Source of the DNA: Saprospirales bacterium
GTDB lineage: Bacteria; Bacteroidota; Bacteroidia; Chitinophagales; Saprospiraceae
Reading direction: 5' to 3'
Length of the DNA stretch: 48,366 bases
NCBI GenBank assembly: GCA_947459365.1
Contig: CANHDG010000003.1
Location: 1 to 48,366 of the forward strand
Positions within the stretch are counted from its first letter, which is position 1; each line of letters begins with the position of its first letter. The notes under the pieces are model-generated. The model saw only the letters and a program-made list of their open reading frames with translations, searched no databases and had not been told where the DNA came from. This document shows, piece by piece, positions 17,282 through 26,002 of the stretch. Made by a program: the position numbers and the translations under genes.

Positions 17282-19735
17282 TTACTGCGACTTCTTTTTG
17301 CGTTTTGAAGACCGCGGTTCCTCCCCTTTGCCAATCCCCAACGCAACCTCTAACACTTCGCTCATCCGCCCGACATAATGAAACGTAATTCCCTTGATGT
17401 ACTCTGGCTCAATTTCCTCAATATGCTTTTGGTTCTCTTTGCACAACATAACTTCTTTTAGCCCCGCTCGCTTGGCTGCCAAGATTTTTTCTTTGATCCC
17501 TCCTACTGGCAAAACCTTACCACGTAAAGTAATTTCTCCCGTCATTGCCAAATAGGGCTTAACCGGAATTTTGGTAAATGCAGAAGTAATCGCAGTGAGC
17601 ATGGTAATCCCCGCAGATGGACCGTCCTTTGGTATAGCGCCCTCCGGGATGTGAATATGAATATCTGTTTTCTCAAACTGTTCTGGCTCTAAACCAAACG
17701 TCTCTGCATGCGCTTTCAGGAAAGATAAGGCTGTAAACGCACTTTCTTTCATCACATCGCCTAGGTTTCCGGTAAGCTGAAGCTTACCATTTCCTTTATT
17801 AAGACTTACCTCGATAAACAAGATCTCACCGCCAACGCTTGTCCAAGCCAAACCCACCGCTACCCCACTAGGTTGCTTTTCTGTATAAGTGTCGCTTTCG
17901 TATTTAGTTGGCCCCAATATTTTCCGCAAATGCTCTGGCTTGATCACCGCTTCAAAGGGCTCCTCCATCGCAATACTCTTGGCAGCATATCGCATTACCG
18001 ACCCAATTTCACGATTAAGATTACGAACACCGCTTTCTGCTGAATAATCATGAATAATGGCTGCTATAGCCTTATCCGACAGCTTAATCTGATCATTTTT
18101 TAGCCCGTGTTCCTTGCGCTGCTCCGGAACCAAGTGCCGCTTGGCAATCTCCAATTTTTCCTCTAAAGAATAGCCCGCCAAAGAAATGATCTCCATACGA
18201 TCCAATAAAGCAGGCTGAATAGTTGCCAGAGAGTTGGCTGTCGCAATAAATAATACCTTCGAAAGATCGTACTCTAACTCAAGGTAATTGTCGTGAAAAG
18301 TAGTGTTCTGCTCCGGATCTAATACCTCTAGCAATGCAGAAGAAGGATCCCCACGAAAGTCTTTTCCTACCTTGTCGATCTCGTCAAGTATAAAAACAGG
18401 GTTTCCAGACTTTACCTTTTTAAGGGACTGGATAACCCGCCCCGGCATCGCGCCAATGTACGTCTTTCGGTGCCCTCGAATCTCCGACTCGTCGTGTAAT
18501 CCTCCAAGCGACATTCGTACGTATTTGCGTTTCAGCGCCTTGGCAATGCTACTGCCAAGCGATGTTTTACCTACACCAGGAGGCCCCACTAAGCAAAGAA
18601 TTGGCGCCTTCATATCGCCCTTTAACTTAAGTACCGCTAAATGCTCTAAAATACGCTCCTTGACTTTTTGTAGGCCAAAGTGATCTTTATCCAAAACCTG
18701 TTTCACTTTCTTAAGATCAAATTGATCTTTAGAAAAATCCTCCCATGGAAGATCCAATAACGTCTCTAAATAGTTAATTCCAATGGCATATTCAGCGACT
18801 TGTGGATTCACTCGCCGAATCTTATTGATCTCCCGATCAAATGCTTCTTGAACGTTTTTGGGCCACTTTTTCTTCTTGGATCGCACCACCAACCCATTGA
18901 TCTCTTCCTCCTGAGGGTTTTGACCAAGTTCTTCTTGAATCGTTTTTAACTGCTGACTCAAGAAATAATCTCGTTGCTGCTTCTCTATATCTACCCGTAC
19001 TTTAGATTCAATTTGATCTTTCAATTCCAATAATTGCAGCTCGCTATCCATAAACCGCAAGATCATATTGGCCTTATCAAGCAGCCTGTTTTCCTCCAAA
19101 ATAGCTTGCTTATCCTTCAAATCTATACCCAAGTTAGAGGCAATAAAATTTAAAAGAAAATTATCATTACTAATATTTCGGAGCATTACAGCCGCCTCGG
19201 AAGGAATTTGTGGCGAAAGCTCAATAATATGGCGCGCAGAATCCCTTATACTGCTGATAATAGCCTTAAATTCCATCGTCTGTTTCTCCTTCTCATACTC
19301 CAAAAGCGTGATTTCCCCGATCATATAAGGATCCTCACTAATCATGGCATCAAGACGAAATCGCTTTCTCCCCTGCAGAATGGCAGTAGTAGAACCATCT
19401 GGCATTTTTAACAACTTTAAAATACGAGCTACCGTACCCACTGTGTGTAAATCCGCAGCAGAAGGAGACTCGTATTTTACATCTTTTTGAGAAAGAACTC
19501 CTATATATCGAGTATCCTCATAAGCTTGCTGTACGGCCCGGATACTCTTATCCCGGCCAATGGTTATTGGGGTGACGATACCAGGGAAAAGTACCGTGTT
19601 CTTTAACGGTAAAATGGGAAGCGTGGTCGGAAAGATTTCACTCTGCTTCGCCTCTTCATCCTCCTCTAAAGAAAAAAGCGGTACGAAATCAGGTTCGTCA
19701 TCATTAGATAATGGCATAAAAAAGTTCTCGAACAT
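17282..19735 (-). CDS. lon: ATP-dependent protease Lon
   Basis: Lon degrades damaged and regulatory proteins in the cytoplasm. The 817-residue protein has an N-terminal substrate-binding domain (about 35-240, '[14 protein letters not shown]') and a coiled region. The AAA+ module follows, with Walker A 'GPPGVGKTS' (384-392) and Walker B 'VFILDEIDK'. The protease domain has the Ser-Lys dyad, Ser707 in 'PKDGPSAGI' and Lys750 in '[10 protein letters not shown]', with the same 43-residue spacing as E. coli Ser679/Lys722. An acidic N-terminal extension ('SLEEDEEAK') and basic tail ('SSKRKKKSQ') are usual in Bacteroidota. A later ATG at 19717 (MPLSNDDEP) is an alternative start. No promoter consensus is evident upstream. 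Confidence 0.97.
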   Translation of the reverse strand: MFENFFMPLSNDDEPDFVPLFSLEEDEEAKQSEIFPTTLPILPLKNTVLFPGIVTPITIGRDKSIRAVQQAYEDTRYIGVLSQKDVKYESPSAADLHTVGTVARILKLLKMPDGSTTAILQGRKRFRLDAMISEDPYMIGEITLLEYEKEKQTMEFKAIISSIRDSARHIIELSPQIPSEAAVMLRNISNDNFLLNFIASNLGIDLKDKQAILEENRLLDKANMILRFMDSELQLLELKDQIESKVRVDIEKQQRDYFLSQQLKTIQEELGQNPQEEEINGLVVRSKKKKWPKNVQEAFDREINKIRRVNPQVAEYAIGINYLETLLDLPWEDFSKDQFDLKKVKQVLDKDHFGLQKVKERILEHLAVLKLKGDMKAPILCLVGPPGVGKTSLGSSIAKALKRKYVRMSLGGLHDESEIRGHRKTYIGAMPGRVIQSLKKVKSGNPVFILDEIDKVGKDFRGDPSSALLEVLDPEQNTTFHDNYLELEYDLSKVLFIATANSLATIQPALLDRMEIISLAGYSLEEKLEIAKRHLVPEQRKEHGLKNDQIKLSDKAIAAIIHDYSAESGVRNLNREIGSVMRYAAKSIAMEEPFEAVIKPEHLRKILGPTKYESDTYTEKQPSGVAVGLAWTSVGGEILFIEVSLNKGNGKLQLTGNLGDVMKESAFTALSFLKAHAETFGLEPEQFEKTDIHIHIPEGAIPKDGPSAGITMLTAITSAFTKIPVKPYLAMTGEITLRGKVLPVGGIKEKILAAKRAGLKEVMLCKENQKHIEEIEPEYIKGITFHYVGRMSEVLEVALGIGKGEEPRSSKRKKKSQ

Positions 19736-19896
19736 ACGTACACAAGTAAATCTAGCAAATGCAATTAATAAATCGCACCTGCAATTACGTCAGCAAAGGT
19801 GCGGATTTTTGGTTATATTAGTAGGTGGCAAAACGCTTGCCATTGTCTGAATCGTATATTCTTTTCAAAAAAAGCAGACAAAAAGGCAGAAATGCA

Positions 19897-19938
19897 AAAG
19901 CGTGCGGCACATTTGTTTCCAAATATGCCACACGCTTT
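19897..19938 (-). terminator. Terminator of the rplM-rpsI-rpsB-tsf operon
   Basis: A long hairpin has three helical blocks, AAAGCGTG/CACGCTTT, GGCA/TGCC and ATTTG/CAAAT, separated by single C-A mismatches and closed by a TTTC loop. On the minus strand a TTTT run follows. It begins 33 nt past the tsf stop. Confidence 0.85.
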
Positions 19939-19970
19939 ACAAATGCTGTCAGCAATCGTGTGCCGTAGAA

Positions 19971-20804
19971 TTAAAGTGCAACTACTTTAAACGCAGTAAC
20001 CGTTAGCTCTTTATCGAGGCCTTTCAGGTATTGCTCAACAGTAACATCACCGTTCTTCACAAATTTCTGTGATAGCAGCGTATTCTCTTGGAAGAATTTG
20101 TTCAATCGACCTGCTGCAATTTTCTCCAGCATATCTTCTGATTTGCCTTCATTACGAGCAAGCTCCTTGCCAATTTCCATCTCCTTCTCAATAATCGTGG
20201 GATCTACATCGTCTTTGCTCACAGAAACTGGATTCATTGCAGCGATTTGCATGGCTACATCCCGACCTGCTTGTGCAAACTGCTCTCCACCCTCTTTGTT
20301 AAGCCCTACCAAAACAGAGCGCTTGTTGTTAGAGTGGTTGTAGGTCAATACCTGAGCAGCGCTCAATGACTCATAACGAGTAAGCTCAATCTTTTCTCCA
20401 ATAACGCCATTCTGTTCGCCTACTTTTTCAGCGATCGTAACACCAGCCTCATAAGGCAGTGCCATCAAAGCATCAAGGCTGGCTGGCATATTTTCCAAAG
20501 CGATGTCCGCAATCTTCTGGGTAATCGCAATGAAATTTTCATTCCGTGCAACGAAATCCGTTTCGCAGTTGAGCGCCACTAGGATACCCTGTGTCTGTCC
20601 ACCGTTCGTTTGCGCGATAACAACGCCTTCACTGGCCTCGCGGTCCTCGCGCTTGGCAGCTTTTGCGATACCTTTTTTGCGGAGATAATCTTTTGCGGCT
20701 TCAAAATCGCCAGCAGATTCTTCAAGTGCCTTTTTACAGTCCATCATACCTGCGCCAGTTGTTTCACGCAGCTTTTGGATGTCGGCAACAGAGATTTTGC
20801 TCAT
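19971..20804 (-). CDS. tsf: Elongation factor Ts
   Basis: EF-Ts is the nucleotide-exchange factor that regenerates EF-Tu-GTP. From the ATG at 20804 it has 277 residues and begins 'MSKISVADIQKLRETTGAGMMDCKKALEE', the universally conserved N-terminal UBA-like segment contacting EF-Tu. An upstream ATG at 20834 would add ten residues that no family member has. 'GILVALNCETDFVARNENF' is the second hallmark. It is the last gene of the ribosomal operon after rpsB, separated by 122 nt that contain an internal hairpin with a T-tract (20861-20906). The strong terminator at 19897-19938 follows. Confidence 0.97.
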   Translation of the reverse strand: MSKISVADIQKLRETTGAGMMDCKKALEESAGDFEAAKDYLRKKGIAKAAKREDREASEGVVIAQTNGGQTQGILVALNCETDFVARNENFIAITQKIADIALENMPASLDALMALPYEAGVTIAEKVGEQNGVIGEKIELTRYESLSAAQVLTYNHSNNKRSVLVGLNKEGGEQFAQAGRDVAMQIAAMNPVSVSKDDVDPTIIEKEMEIGKELARNEGKSEDMLEKIAAGRLNKFFQENTLLSQKFVKNGDVTVEQYLKGLDKELTVTAFKVVAL

Positions 20805-20860
20805 AATAAGTATGTTTGAGATGCCTTTCGGCAAATGTGTTGACAGATTTAAACTAAAAA

Positions 20861-20906
20861 AACCGGCAAAAGGTCGTATTAAAATAATGCGCTACCATTG
20901 CCGGTT
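20861..20906 (-). terminator. Intercistronic hairpin between rpsB and tsf (terminator or attenuator)
   Basis: AACCGGCAA (20861-20869) pairs with TTGCCGGTT (20898-20906). The 28-nt loop can fold further through GGT/ACC and ATTA/TAAT. On the minus strand the stem ends in a run of seven T. This is terminator architecture inside an operon, suggesting partial termination before tsf. Confidence 0.7.
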
Positions 20907-20926
20907 CTTAAATAAGAAAAAGGATA

Positions 20927-21637
20927 TTATTCTTTCTCGTCGCTCTTCGCTTTGCGCTCGTCCAAACCTTCTTTGATGGCAGCGACCATGTAGTTAGTAA
21001 TGAAAGCAATCGACTTTGATGCATCATCATTACTTGGGATAGGGAAATCCACCAACGTTGGATCCGAATTGGTATCAACCATAGCAAAAGTCTTTACACC
21101 TAAGCGGCGTGCTTCCGCAAGAGCCAAGTGCTCATGGTGGATATCCACGATAAACACAGCACTAGGAAGGCGATTCAAGTCGGCGATACCACCCAATTGC
21201 TTGTGCATCTTGGAGTGCTCACGTCCCAATGTTAAACGTTCCTTTTTGGTAATGCTTGTCAAAGTGGTATCGGCAAGCAAACGCTCGATATTCTGCATTT
21301 TCTTGACAGACTTACGAAGCGTCATGAAGTTGGTCATCATACCACCCAACCAACGCTCGGTCACAAACGGCATTCCAACACTTTGGGCAGCCTGCTGTAC
21401 GATCTCGCGCGCTTGTTTTTTAGTTGCGACAAACATAATTTTCTTACCGCTCTTCGCCATGCTCTTGACGACCGTAGCGGCGCGCTCAAGGCATTCAGAG
21501 GTACGGTTAAGGTCAATCAGATGGATACCCTTGTGCTCCGTAAAGATATAAGGAGTCATTTTTGGATTCCATTTGCGGCGCATGTGCCCAAAGTGGCAGC
21601 CCGCATCGAGCAATTCTTTATAAGTGGGCTTTTGCAT
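20927..21637 (-). CDS. rpsB: 30S ribosomal protein uS2
   Basis: The 236-residue uS2 is recognised from 'LLDAGCHFGHMRRKWNPKMTPYIFTEHKGIHLIDL', 'KKIMFVATKKQAREIVQQAA', 'VTERWLGGMMTNF' and 'PSAVFIVDIHHEHLALAEARRLGVKTFAMVDTNSDP'. It binds the back of the 30S head-body junction and joins assembly late. The start MQKPTYKELLDAG gives a normal length. It follows rpsI by 54 nt and precedes tsf, the standard rpsB-tsf pair. The C-terminal tail is short and charged ('LDERKAKSDEKE'). Confidence 0.97.
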   Translation of the reverse strand: MQKPTYKELLDAGCHFGHMRRKWNPKMTPYIFTEHKGIHLIDLNRTSECLERAATVVKSMAKSGKKIMFVATKKQAREIVQQAAQSVGMPFVTERWLGGMMTNFMTLRKSVKKMQNIERLLADTTLTSITKKERLTLGREHSKMHKQLGGIADLNRLPSAVFIVDIHHEHLALAEARRLGVKTFAMVDTNSDPTLVDFPIPSNDDASKSIAFITNYMVAAIKEGLDERKAKSDEKE

Positions 21638-21691
21638 TTTTCAAAAGCGATTTTTTTGAATAATGAAAAAAGAGAGTGGAAAAAGGCGCAA

Positions 21692-22078
21692 TTAGCGCTT
21701 GGAGAACTGGAAGCGTTTACGCGCTTTTGGACGACCAAATTTCTTGCGCTCAACAGCACGGCTGTCTCGTGTAAGATACTTCTTCGCTTTAAGCGCAGGC
21801 TTGAATTCAGCGTCCAGTTTAACCAGCGCACGGCTGATACCTAGGCGAACCGCCTCGGCCTGTCCTTTGAAACCACCTCCTTTAACGTTTACTTTGAGGT
21901 TGTATGCAGCCTCAATACCTACCGTTGCAAACGGATCAGTTACATTGTGCTGAACATGAACCTGAGGGAAGTACTCGCGATAATCACGACCATTAACCGT
22001 GATCTTGCCTTCTCCTTTTGTCAGATATACCCGGGCCACAGCAGTTTTACGGCGACCGATGGCATTAATCATTTCCAT
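21692..22078 (-). CDS. rpsI: 30S ribosomal protein uS9
   Basis: The 128-residue uS9 starts 'MEMINAIGRRKTAVARVYL' and ends with the universally conserved basic tail 'RPKARKRFQFSKR', whose last Arg reaches the P-site tRNA. The ATG at 22072 (MINAIGRRK) is an alternative start two residues in. It follows rplM by 63 nt, the conserved rplM-rpsI order, and precedes rpsB. Confidence 0.97.
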   Translation of the reverse strand: MEMINAIGRRKTAVARVYLTKGEGKITVNGRDYREYFPQVHVQHNVTDPFATVGIEAAYNLKVNVKGGGFKGQAEAVRLGISRALVKLDAEFKPALKAKKYLTRDSRAVERKKFGRPKARKRFQFSKR

Positions 22079-22141
22079 ATTCTAAATGATGAATAATCTT
22101 GATGAGTAATTGATAGCCTGCCCCTTTCAAGGCAATCGGCA

Positions 22142-22585
22142 TTAGAGTTCGAGCGTTTCTGGTTTTTGTGCAGCGTGCGGATGCTGTGAACCAGTGTACA
22201 CAAACATTTTCTTGTACATGTGGCGACCCAACTTCGTCTTCGGAAGCATCCCCTTCACAGCGCGCTCTAATATGCGCTCCGGAAATTTGGTCAACATCTC
22301 CTCTGCACGAACTACCTTCAAACCACCGGGGTGTAATGAGTAGTCTTTGTACTCTTTCTGTGCCCACTTGGCACCAGTAAGGCGAACCTTGTCCGCATTG
22401 ATCACAATAACATAATCACCAGTATCATCGTGGGGGGTGTAGCTCGGCTTGTTCTTGCCACGAAGAATCGAAGCAATCTGGGAGCTCAATCGACCTACTA
22501 CCTGGTTCTCAGCATTGATCACGTACCACTTGCGCTCGGCCTTGGCGGCGCTGACGGAAACCGTCTTGTAGCTTAAAGTATCCAT
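22142..22585 (-). CDS. rplM: 50S ribosomal protein uL13
   Basis: The 147-residue uL13 has '[50 protein letters not shown]'-type sequence, with the signature region '[32 protein letters not shown]' at the C terminus. It is an early assembly protein of the 50S subunit. It is the first gene of rplM-rpsI-rpsB-tsf, with a TACCTTTG -7 box about 40 nt upstream. Confidence 0.97.
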   Translation of the reverse strand: MDTLSYKTVSVSAAKAERKWYVINAENQVVGRLSSQIASILRGKNKPSYTPHDDTGDYVIVINADKVRLTGAKWAQKEYKDYSLHPGGLKVVRAEEMLTKFPERILERAVKGMLPKTKLGRHMYKKMFVYTGSQHPHAAQKPETLEL

Positions 22586-22625
22586 TTTTTACAACGTAAT
22601 TTAATAGCCTCTTGATAAGAGCCCG

Positions 22626-22633
22626 CAAAGGTA
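22626..22633 (-). promoter_or_regulatory. -7 element of the ribosomal protein operon
   Basis: Minus-strand TACCTTTG is identical to the -7 box of the M23 gene. A -33-like CTTG lies 20 nt upstream, with the TTG core at 22654-22656. The implied leader before rplM is about 35 nt. Confidence 0.65.
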
Positions 22634-22784
22634 CGCTAAGCAAAAATCGCAGACAAGAAAGAAGCCAAAAAAAATTGATTGAGATGAGCTAAATAACTGA
22701 TAATCAGCATTTTTTTGGCAAAAATAATTTTTCAAGAAAAATTATCTGATCAATATTTTTATTGAAAATCAATTATTTATGTAT

Positions 22785-23411
22785 TTACACTTCGTAAGTA
22801 GCCACCAGCTCACGCAACTCCTTAAGATAAACTTGCTTCACTGGCTCGCGAATCAACCGATTCGTATTCGTGTGATATCGATGAGCCGTTAAAAAACTTA
22901 CCTGGAGCCTATTCCACGAATACTCGTCCCCAACTAGCTGATATGCCTGAAGCTCCTCAAATAGCGTGTCCGCAATCCGATGAAAATCCGTCCTTCCTAA
23001 ATAATCTAAATCCGCATCACAAATAATCTCCTCCAATAAATTAACCGGCGATTGCGGTATCTTGGTCGCCATGATCATCCCACAAACCTGCTCAATATCT
23101 GATTCCATATACCCAAATGCAGGCAACTCAGCTCTCGCTATCGCACAACCCTGAACTTCATGACCACTGTGCTGGTTAGTTACAAAACCCGCATCGTGCA
23201 ACAATGCAGCAGTCTTGACCAATTTCGCTAACCGACCCTTGACCCCCTCCGCCTCACAAAGCGAACAGGCCACCCTGAAAACATCCATCGTATGATGTAA
23301 TCCGTGGTAACTCAAACCTACTGGCAACTCCTCTCGAAGACGCCGAAGTATATGCATTTTTGCCGCCCTATAATTCATACCTGTCATTTGACTCGCCCAA
23401 AATTGCAGCAT
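22785..23411 (-). CDS. HD-domain metal-dependent phosphohydrolase
   Basis: This soluble protein of up to 208 residues has HD-superfamily metal ligands: 'YHGLHHTMDV', the HD pair in 'AALLHDAGF', 'NQHSGHE', and a distal Asp in 'EIICDADLDYLGR'. Such domains hydrolyse phosphate esters, often nucleotides or cyclic nucleotides; the substrate here is unknown. An ATG at 23378 (MNYRAAKMHILRRL) gives a 197-residue form and may be the real start. It is divergent from the DUF937 gene and downstream of nothing on its strand. The 199 nt between its stop and rplM are AT-rich, with a weak ATAATTTTT/AAAAATTAT hairpin that could end its transcript. Confidence 0.75.
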   Translation of the reverse strand: MLQFWASQMTGMNYRAAKMHILRRLREELPVGLSYHGLHHTMDVFRVACSLCEAEGVKGRLAKLVKTAALLHDAGFVTNQHSGHEVQGCAIARAELPAFGYMESDIEQVCGMIMATKIPQSPVNLLEEIICDADLDYLGRTDFHRIADTLFEELQAYQLVGDEYSWNRLQVSFLTAHRYHTNTNRLIREPVKQVYLKELRELVATYEV

Positions 23412-23529
23412 TTCACATCAACCGACCAACTTTAAGAAAAAAAAATCATTCTTTAAATGAATTACACCCCCCAAACACCGAATTTCGCCACCTCATTACC
23501 AATTTTTACAACTTATACAATTTTTACAA

Positions 23530-24147
23530 ATGGATTTAATGGAACTGCTCAAAGGCCAGCTGAACGATCAGCTAATCGGCCAGTTGAGCCAACACATCGG
23601 CGCAGAGCCACAACAAACCGCCTCCGCTGCAGAAGGGGTTTTCGCTACCATCCTCGGCGGCCTCGCCAATAACGCAACATCAGAAGGCGGAGTTAGTTCC
23701 CTAATGGCCGCCCTAGATAGAGACCACGATGGCTCTATCCTCGATGATCTTATGGGAATGGTAGGAAACCTAACCAACGGCACAGCAAACGGAAACGCAA
23801 CGAATGGACTAGGAATCCTAGGACACGTCCTTGGCGACCGTCAAGAAACCGCTGCAGCACAAATTGGACAATCCAACGGACTTAGCGCTGGACAGGCCAT
23901 GAAGCTAATGACCATCCTGGCCCCTATCGTAATGAATGTATTGGGTAAAGCCAAAAGCCAAGGCGGCCTGGATGTTGGAAGCCTAGTTGGTATGCTGATG
24001 GGCTCCGCACAAAACGCTCAACAAGGTGGATTTGGAGACCTCATCGGCTCAGTAATAGGAAATGTAATGAGTGGGAACCAGCAACAAGCCAATGGAGCTG
24101 GAGGCATGCTAGGAAGTGTATTGGGTAGCTTGTTCGGGAAAAAATAA
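23530..24147 (+). CDS. DUF937 domain protein
   Basis: The 205-residue protein is rich in Gly, Ala, Asn and Gln. It shows the DUF937 pattern: 'MDLMELLKGQLNDQLIGQLS' at the N terminus, 'GVFATILGGLANNA' and 'LDRDHDGSILDDLMGMVG' in the middle, then low-complexity Gly-rich repeats ending 'LGSVLGSLFGKK'. The segment D-R-D-H-D-G-S resembles a calcium-binding loop. No signal peptide or membrane helix is obvious and function is unknown. The stop lies 22 nt before the -7 element of rnpB. Confidence 0.75.
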   Translation: MDLMELLKGQLNDQLIGQLSQHIGAEPQQTASAAEGVFATILGGLANNATSEGGVSSLMAALDRDHDGSILDDLMGMVGNLTNGTANGNATNGLGILGHVLGDRQETAAAQIGQSNGLSAGQAMKLMTILAPIVMNVLGKAKSQGGLDVGSLVGMLMGSAQNAQQGGFGDLIGSVIGNVMSGNQQQANGAGGMLGSVLGSLFGKK

Positions 24148-24169
24148 CCTAGCTCAGCAGCAACTTAAC

Positions 24170-24177
24170 TATCTTTG
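24170..24177 (+). promoter_or_regulatory. -7 element of rnpB
   Basis: TATCTTTG matches TAnnTTTG and ends 5 nt before the first base of RNase P helix P1 (24183). This fits a start exactly at the 5' end of the mature RNA. A -33 element is not clear. Confidence 0.7.
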
Positions 24178-24182
24178 TGCTA

Positions 24183-24576
24183 CTGCAGATCGCTCTGTCG
24201 CCTTTAGACTCTGCCTTGGCAGAGACGCGGGAGGAAAGTCCGGACAATATAGAGCACCGCGCCACCTAACAGATGGGAGTGGCTTTAACGCCACTACGGA
24301 AAGTGTCACAGAAAATAACCGCCTTATTTTAAGGTAAGGGTGAAAATGTGCGGTAAGAGCGCACAGATGTACTGGGTAACCAATTCATCGGATAAACCCC
24401 GCGGATTGAAATGCCAAATACACCCTGTCCCCAGCCATTTGGTTGGGCATCTGCTGCTCGCAGGTGATACAGGGGGGGTAGGCAGAACAGAACCCAACAG
24501 CAATGTTGTGGTCCAGATAAATGACAGAGCCTTTTACTTCGGTAAAAGTGACAGAATCCGGCTTATAGATCTGCAG
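24183..24576 (+). ncRNA. rnpB: RNase P RNA
   Basis: This is the catalytic RNA that matures tRNA 5' ends. Ends are set by helix P1: CTGCAGATC (24183-24191) pairs with GATCTGCAG (24568-24576). Conserved core segments are present in order: GAGGAAAGTCCGGAC (24231-24245), ACAGAAAATAACCGCC (24308-24323), 'GGTAAGGGTGAAAA' near 24333, 'GTAAGAGCGCAC', and ACAGAATCCGGCTTATAG (24551-24568). Size, about 394 nt, fits the bacterial A-type. A run of T follows P1, and a separate hairpin terminator lies at 24607-24652, so the primary transcript is probably trimmed. Open frames across it in both directions are spurious. Confidence 0.96.
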
Positions 24577-24606
24577 TTTTTTTCTTAAATGAAGTTTAGC
24601 TTCCCC

Positions 24607-24652
24607 AAAGTGTTCAATCATGTGTGAAAACACCGAATTGAACACTTTTTTT
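24607..24652 (+). terminator. Terminator downstream of rnpB
   Basis: AAAGTGTTCAAT (24607-24618) pairs perfectly with ATTGAACACTTT (24637-24648). The loop holds a nested GTGT-GAAA-ACAC hairpin, and the stem ends in a seven-T run. It lies between rnpB and the MFS gene. Confidence 0.85.
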
Positions 24653-24678
24653 ATTCTTATTACCAAGCACGGCTGGCC

Positions 24679-25917
24679 ATGAAAGACACACTCATAAAAA
24701 TCGCACTCTTTATTAACTATTTCGTTTTCGCTATCTTGCTGAATAGTGTAGGCTCCGTTATTCTTCAAGTGCAGTCAACCTACCAGGTATCCGAAAGCAA
24801 CGCCTCCACCCTAGAAGGATTCAAAGACCTTAGTATCGCACTTGCCTCTTTCCTCACCGCCTCTTATATTGCTAGAATCGGCTACAAAAAAGCAATGCTG
24901 ATTGCGCTCGCGTTTGTCGCGTTCGCCTGCTTTCTTACCCCTTCGCTTAACACATTCAACGCAACTAAACTACTCTTCGCAGCCGTTGGAACTAGCTTCG
25001 CATTAATTAAAATGTCCGTCTACGGAACCATCGGTCTCCTCACTACCAACGAAAAGCAACACATTAGCCTAATGAGTTTTATCGAATCCTTTTTTATGGT
25101 AGGAATTCTCACCGGCTACTTCTTATTTGGTTACTTCATCGATAACGCCAACCCGCAATCCAGTAGCTGGCTCCAGGTGTACTATCTGCTAGGGTCCCTC
25201 TCCACCGTTGCCTTCCTGCTCCTGTGGTTTGCCCCTTTAAATGAATCTAACATACAAAACAAAACGCCCAATCCATCTCTATCGAACCTAAAAGAATTAG
25301 TGGGCCTAGCAAGCAAACCAATTGTTCTTGTCTTTATCCTATGTGCCTTTTTCTATGTTCTAATTGAACAAAGCATTATGAGTTGGCTCCCCAGCTTCAA
25401 CAATAAGGTCCTACACTTACCACCCGCCTTGGCTATTCAAATGTCCAGCATCCTGGCAGCCTCCTCTGCCATAGGTCGATTGGGTGCCGGTTTTCTAATT
25501 AAAAAAATAAAGTGGATTCAATTATTGTCAATTTGCTTGGGCTTGGCAGCCATATTAGTCCTTGTCGCCATTCCAATGGCTAAAAACACTCAAACCAATG
25601 TAACAGGGTGGGGGGACGCTCCCATTGCGGCTTTTATCTTCCCTCTGATCGGACTATTGTTAGCACCCGTATATCCAACCATTAACTCCATCATCCTAAC
25701 CGCATTGCCAACCAGCAATCAAGGTCAAATGTCTGGACTAATTATTCTCTTCTCCGCCCTCGGAGGCACTACTGGGTCCATTATTACTGGAAACCTCTTT
25801 CAATGTTTTGGAGGAGAAACGGCCTTCTACTTTTCGCTAATACCCATCACTATCTTACTACTTGCGCTTCTACAGCTTCAAAAAATGCATAATAAAATGA
25901 CTACCAACAATGAATAA
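24679..25917 (+). CDS. Major facilitator superfamily transporter
   Basis: The 412-residue inner-membrane protein has about 12 hydrophobic helices split by a central loop (about residues 193-212, 'NESNIQNKTPNPSLSNLKEL'). The N-terminal half has 'YIARIGYKKAMLIALAFVAFACF', the MFS A-like loop. The C-terminal half has 'IGRLGAGFLIKKIKW' and 'PTINSIILTALPTSNQGQMSGLIILFSALGG'. The overall pattern resembles the FucP/TsgA sugar-transporter branch common in Bacteroidota, but the substrate cannot be inferred. It starts with ATG 27 nt after the rnpB terminator, and I found no -7 element in that short gap. It converges on the DUF2723 gene. Confidence 0.85.
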   Translation: MKDTLIKIALFINYFVFAILLNSVGSVILQVQSTYQVSESNASTLEGFKDLSIALASFLTASYIARIGYKKAMLIALAFVAFACFLTPSLNTFNATKLLFAAVGTSFALIKMSVYGTIGLLTTNEKQHISLMSFIESFFMVGILTGYFLFGYFIDNANPQSSSWLQVYYLLGSLSTVAFLLLWFAPLNESNIQNKTPNPSLSNLKELVGLASKPIVLVFILCAFFYVLIEQSIMSWLPSFNNKVLHLPPALAIQMSSILAASSAIGRLGAGFLIKKIKWIQLLSICLGLAAILVLVAIPMAKNTQTNVTGWGDAPIAAFIFPLIGLLLAPVYPTINSIILTALPTSNQGQMSGLIILFSALGGTTGSIITGNLFQCFGGETAFYFSLIPITILLLALLQLQKMHNKMTTNNE

Positions 25918-25927
25918 TTCTCGTTCC

Positions 25928-25968
25928 AAAAACAAGTGCCCCTTCGAAAAAATTCGAAGGGGCACTTG
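25928..25968 (-). terminator. 16-bp perfect hairpin, terminator of the DUF2723 gene
   Basis: CAAGTGCCCCTTCGAA (25933-25948) pairs with TTCGAAGGGGCACTTG (25953-25968) around an AAAA loop. On the minus strand a TTTTT run (25928-25932) follows directly. The plus strand has no T-run after the stem, so it should favour minus-strand termination. Confidence 0.85.
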
Positions 25969-26002
25969 CTAAAAATCAAAATATACACTCTGCCGTCTAA
26001 TC

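Noticed and set aside
22680-22784. AT-rich segment with small hairpins such as ATAATTTTT/AAAAATTAT as a possible small RNA gene
   Set aside because: The stems contain no GC pairs and no promoter box of the expected form lies at either end; a weak terminator is the simpler reading.
24116-24768. Open frames on both strands between the DUF937 and MFS genes
   Set aside because: They lie across RNase P RNA, whose conserved core and P1 helix are clear, and they have no protein family features.
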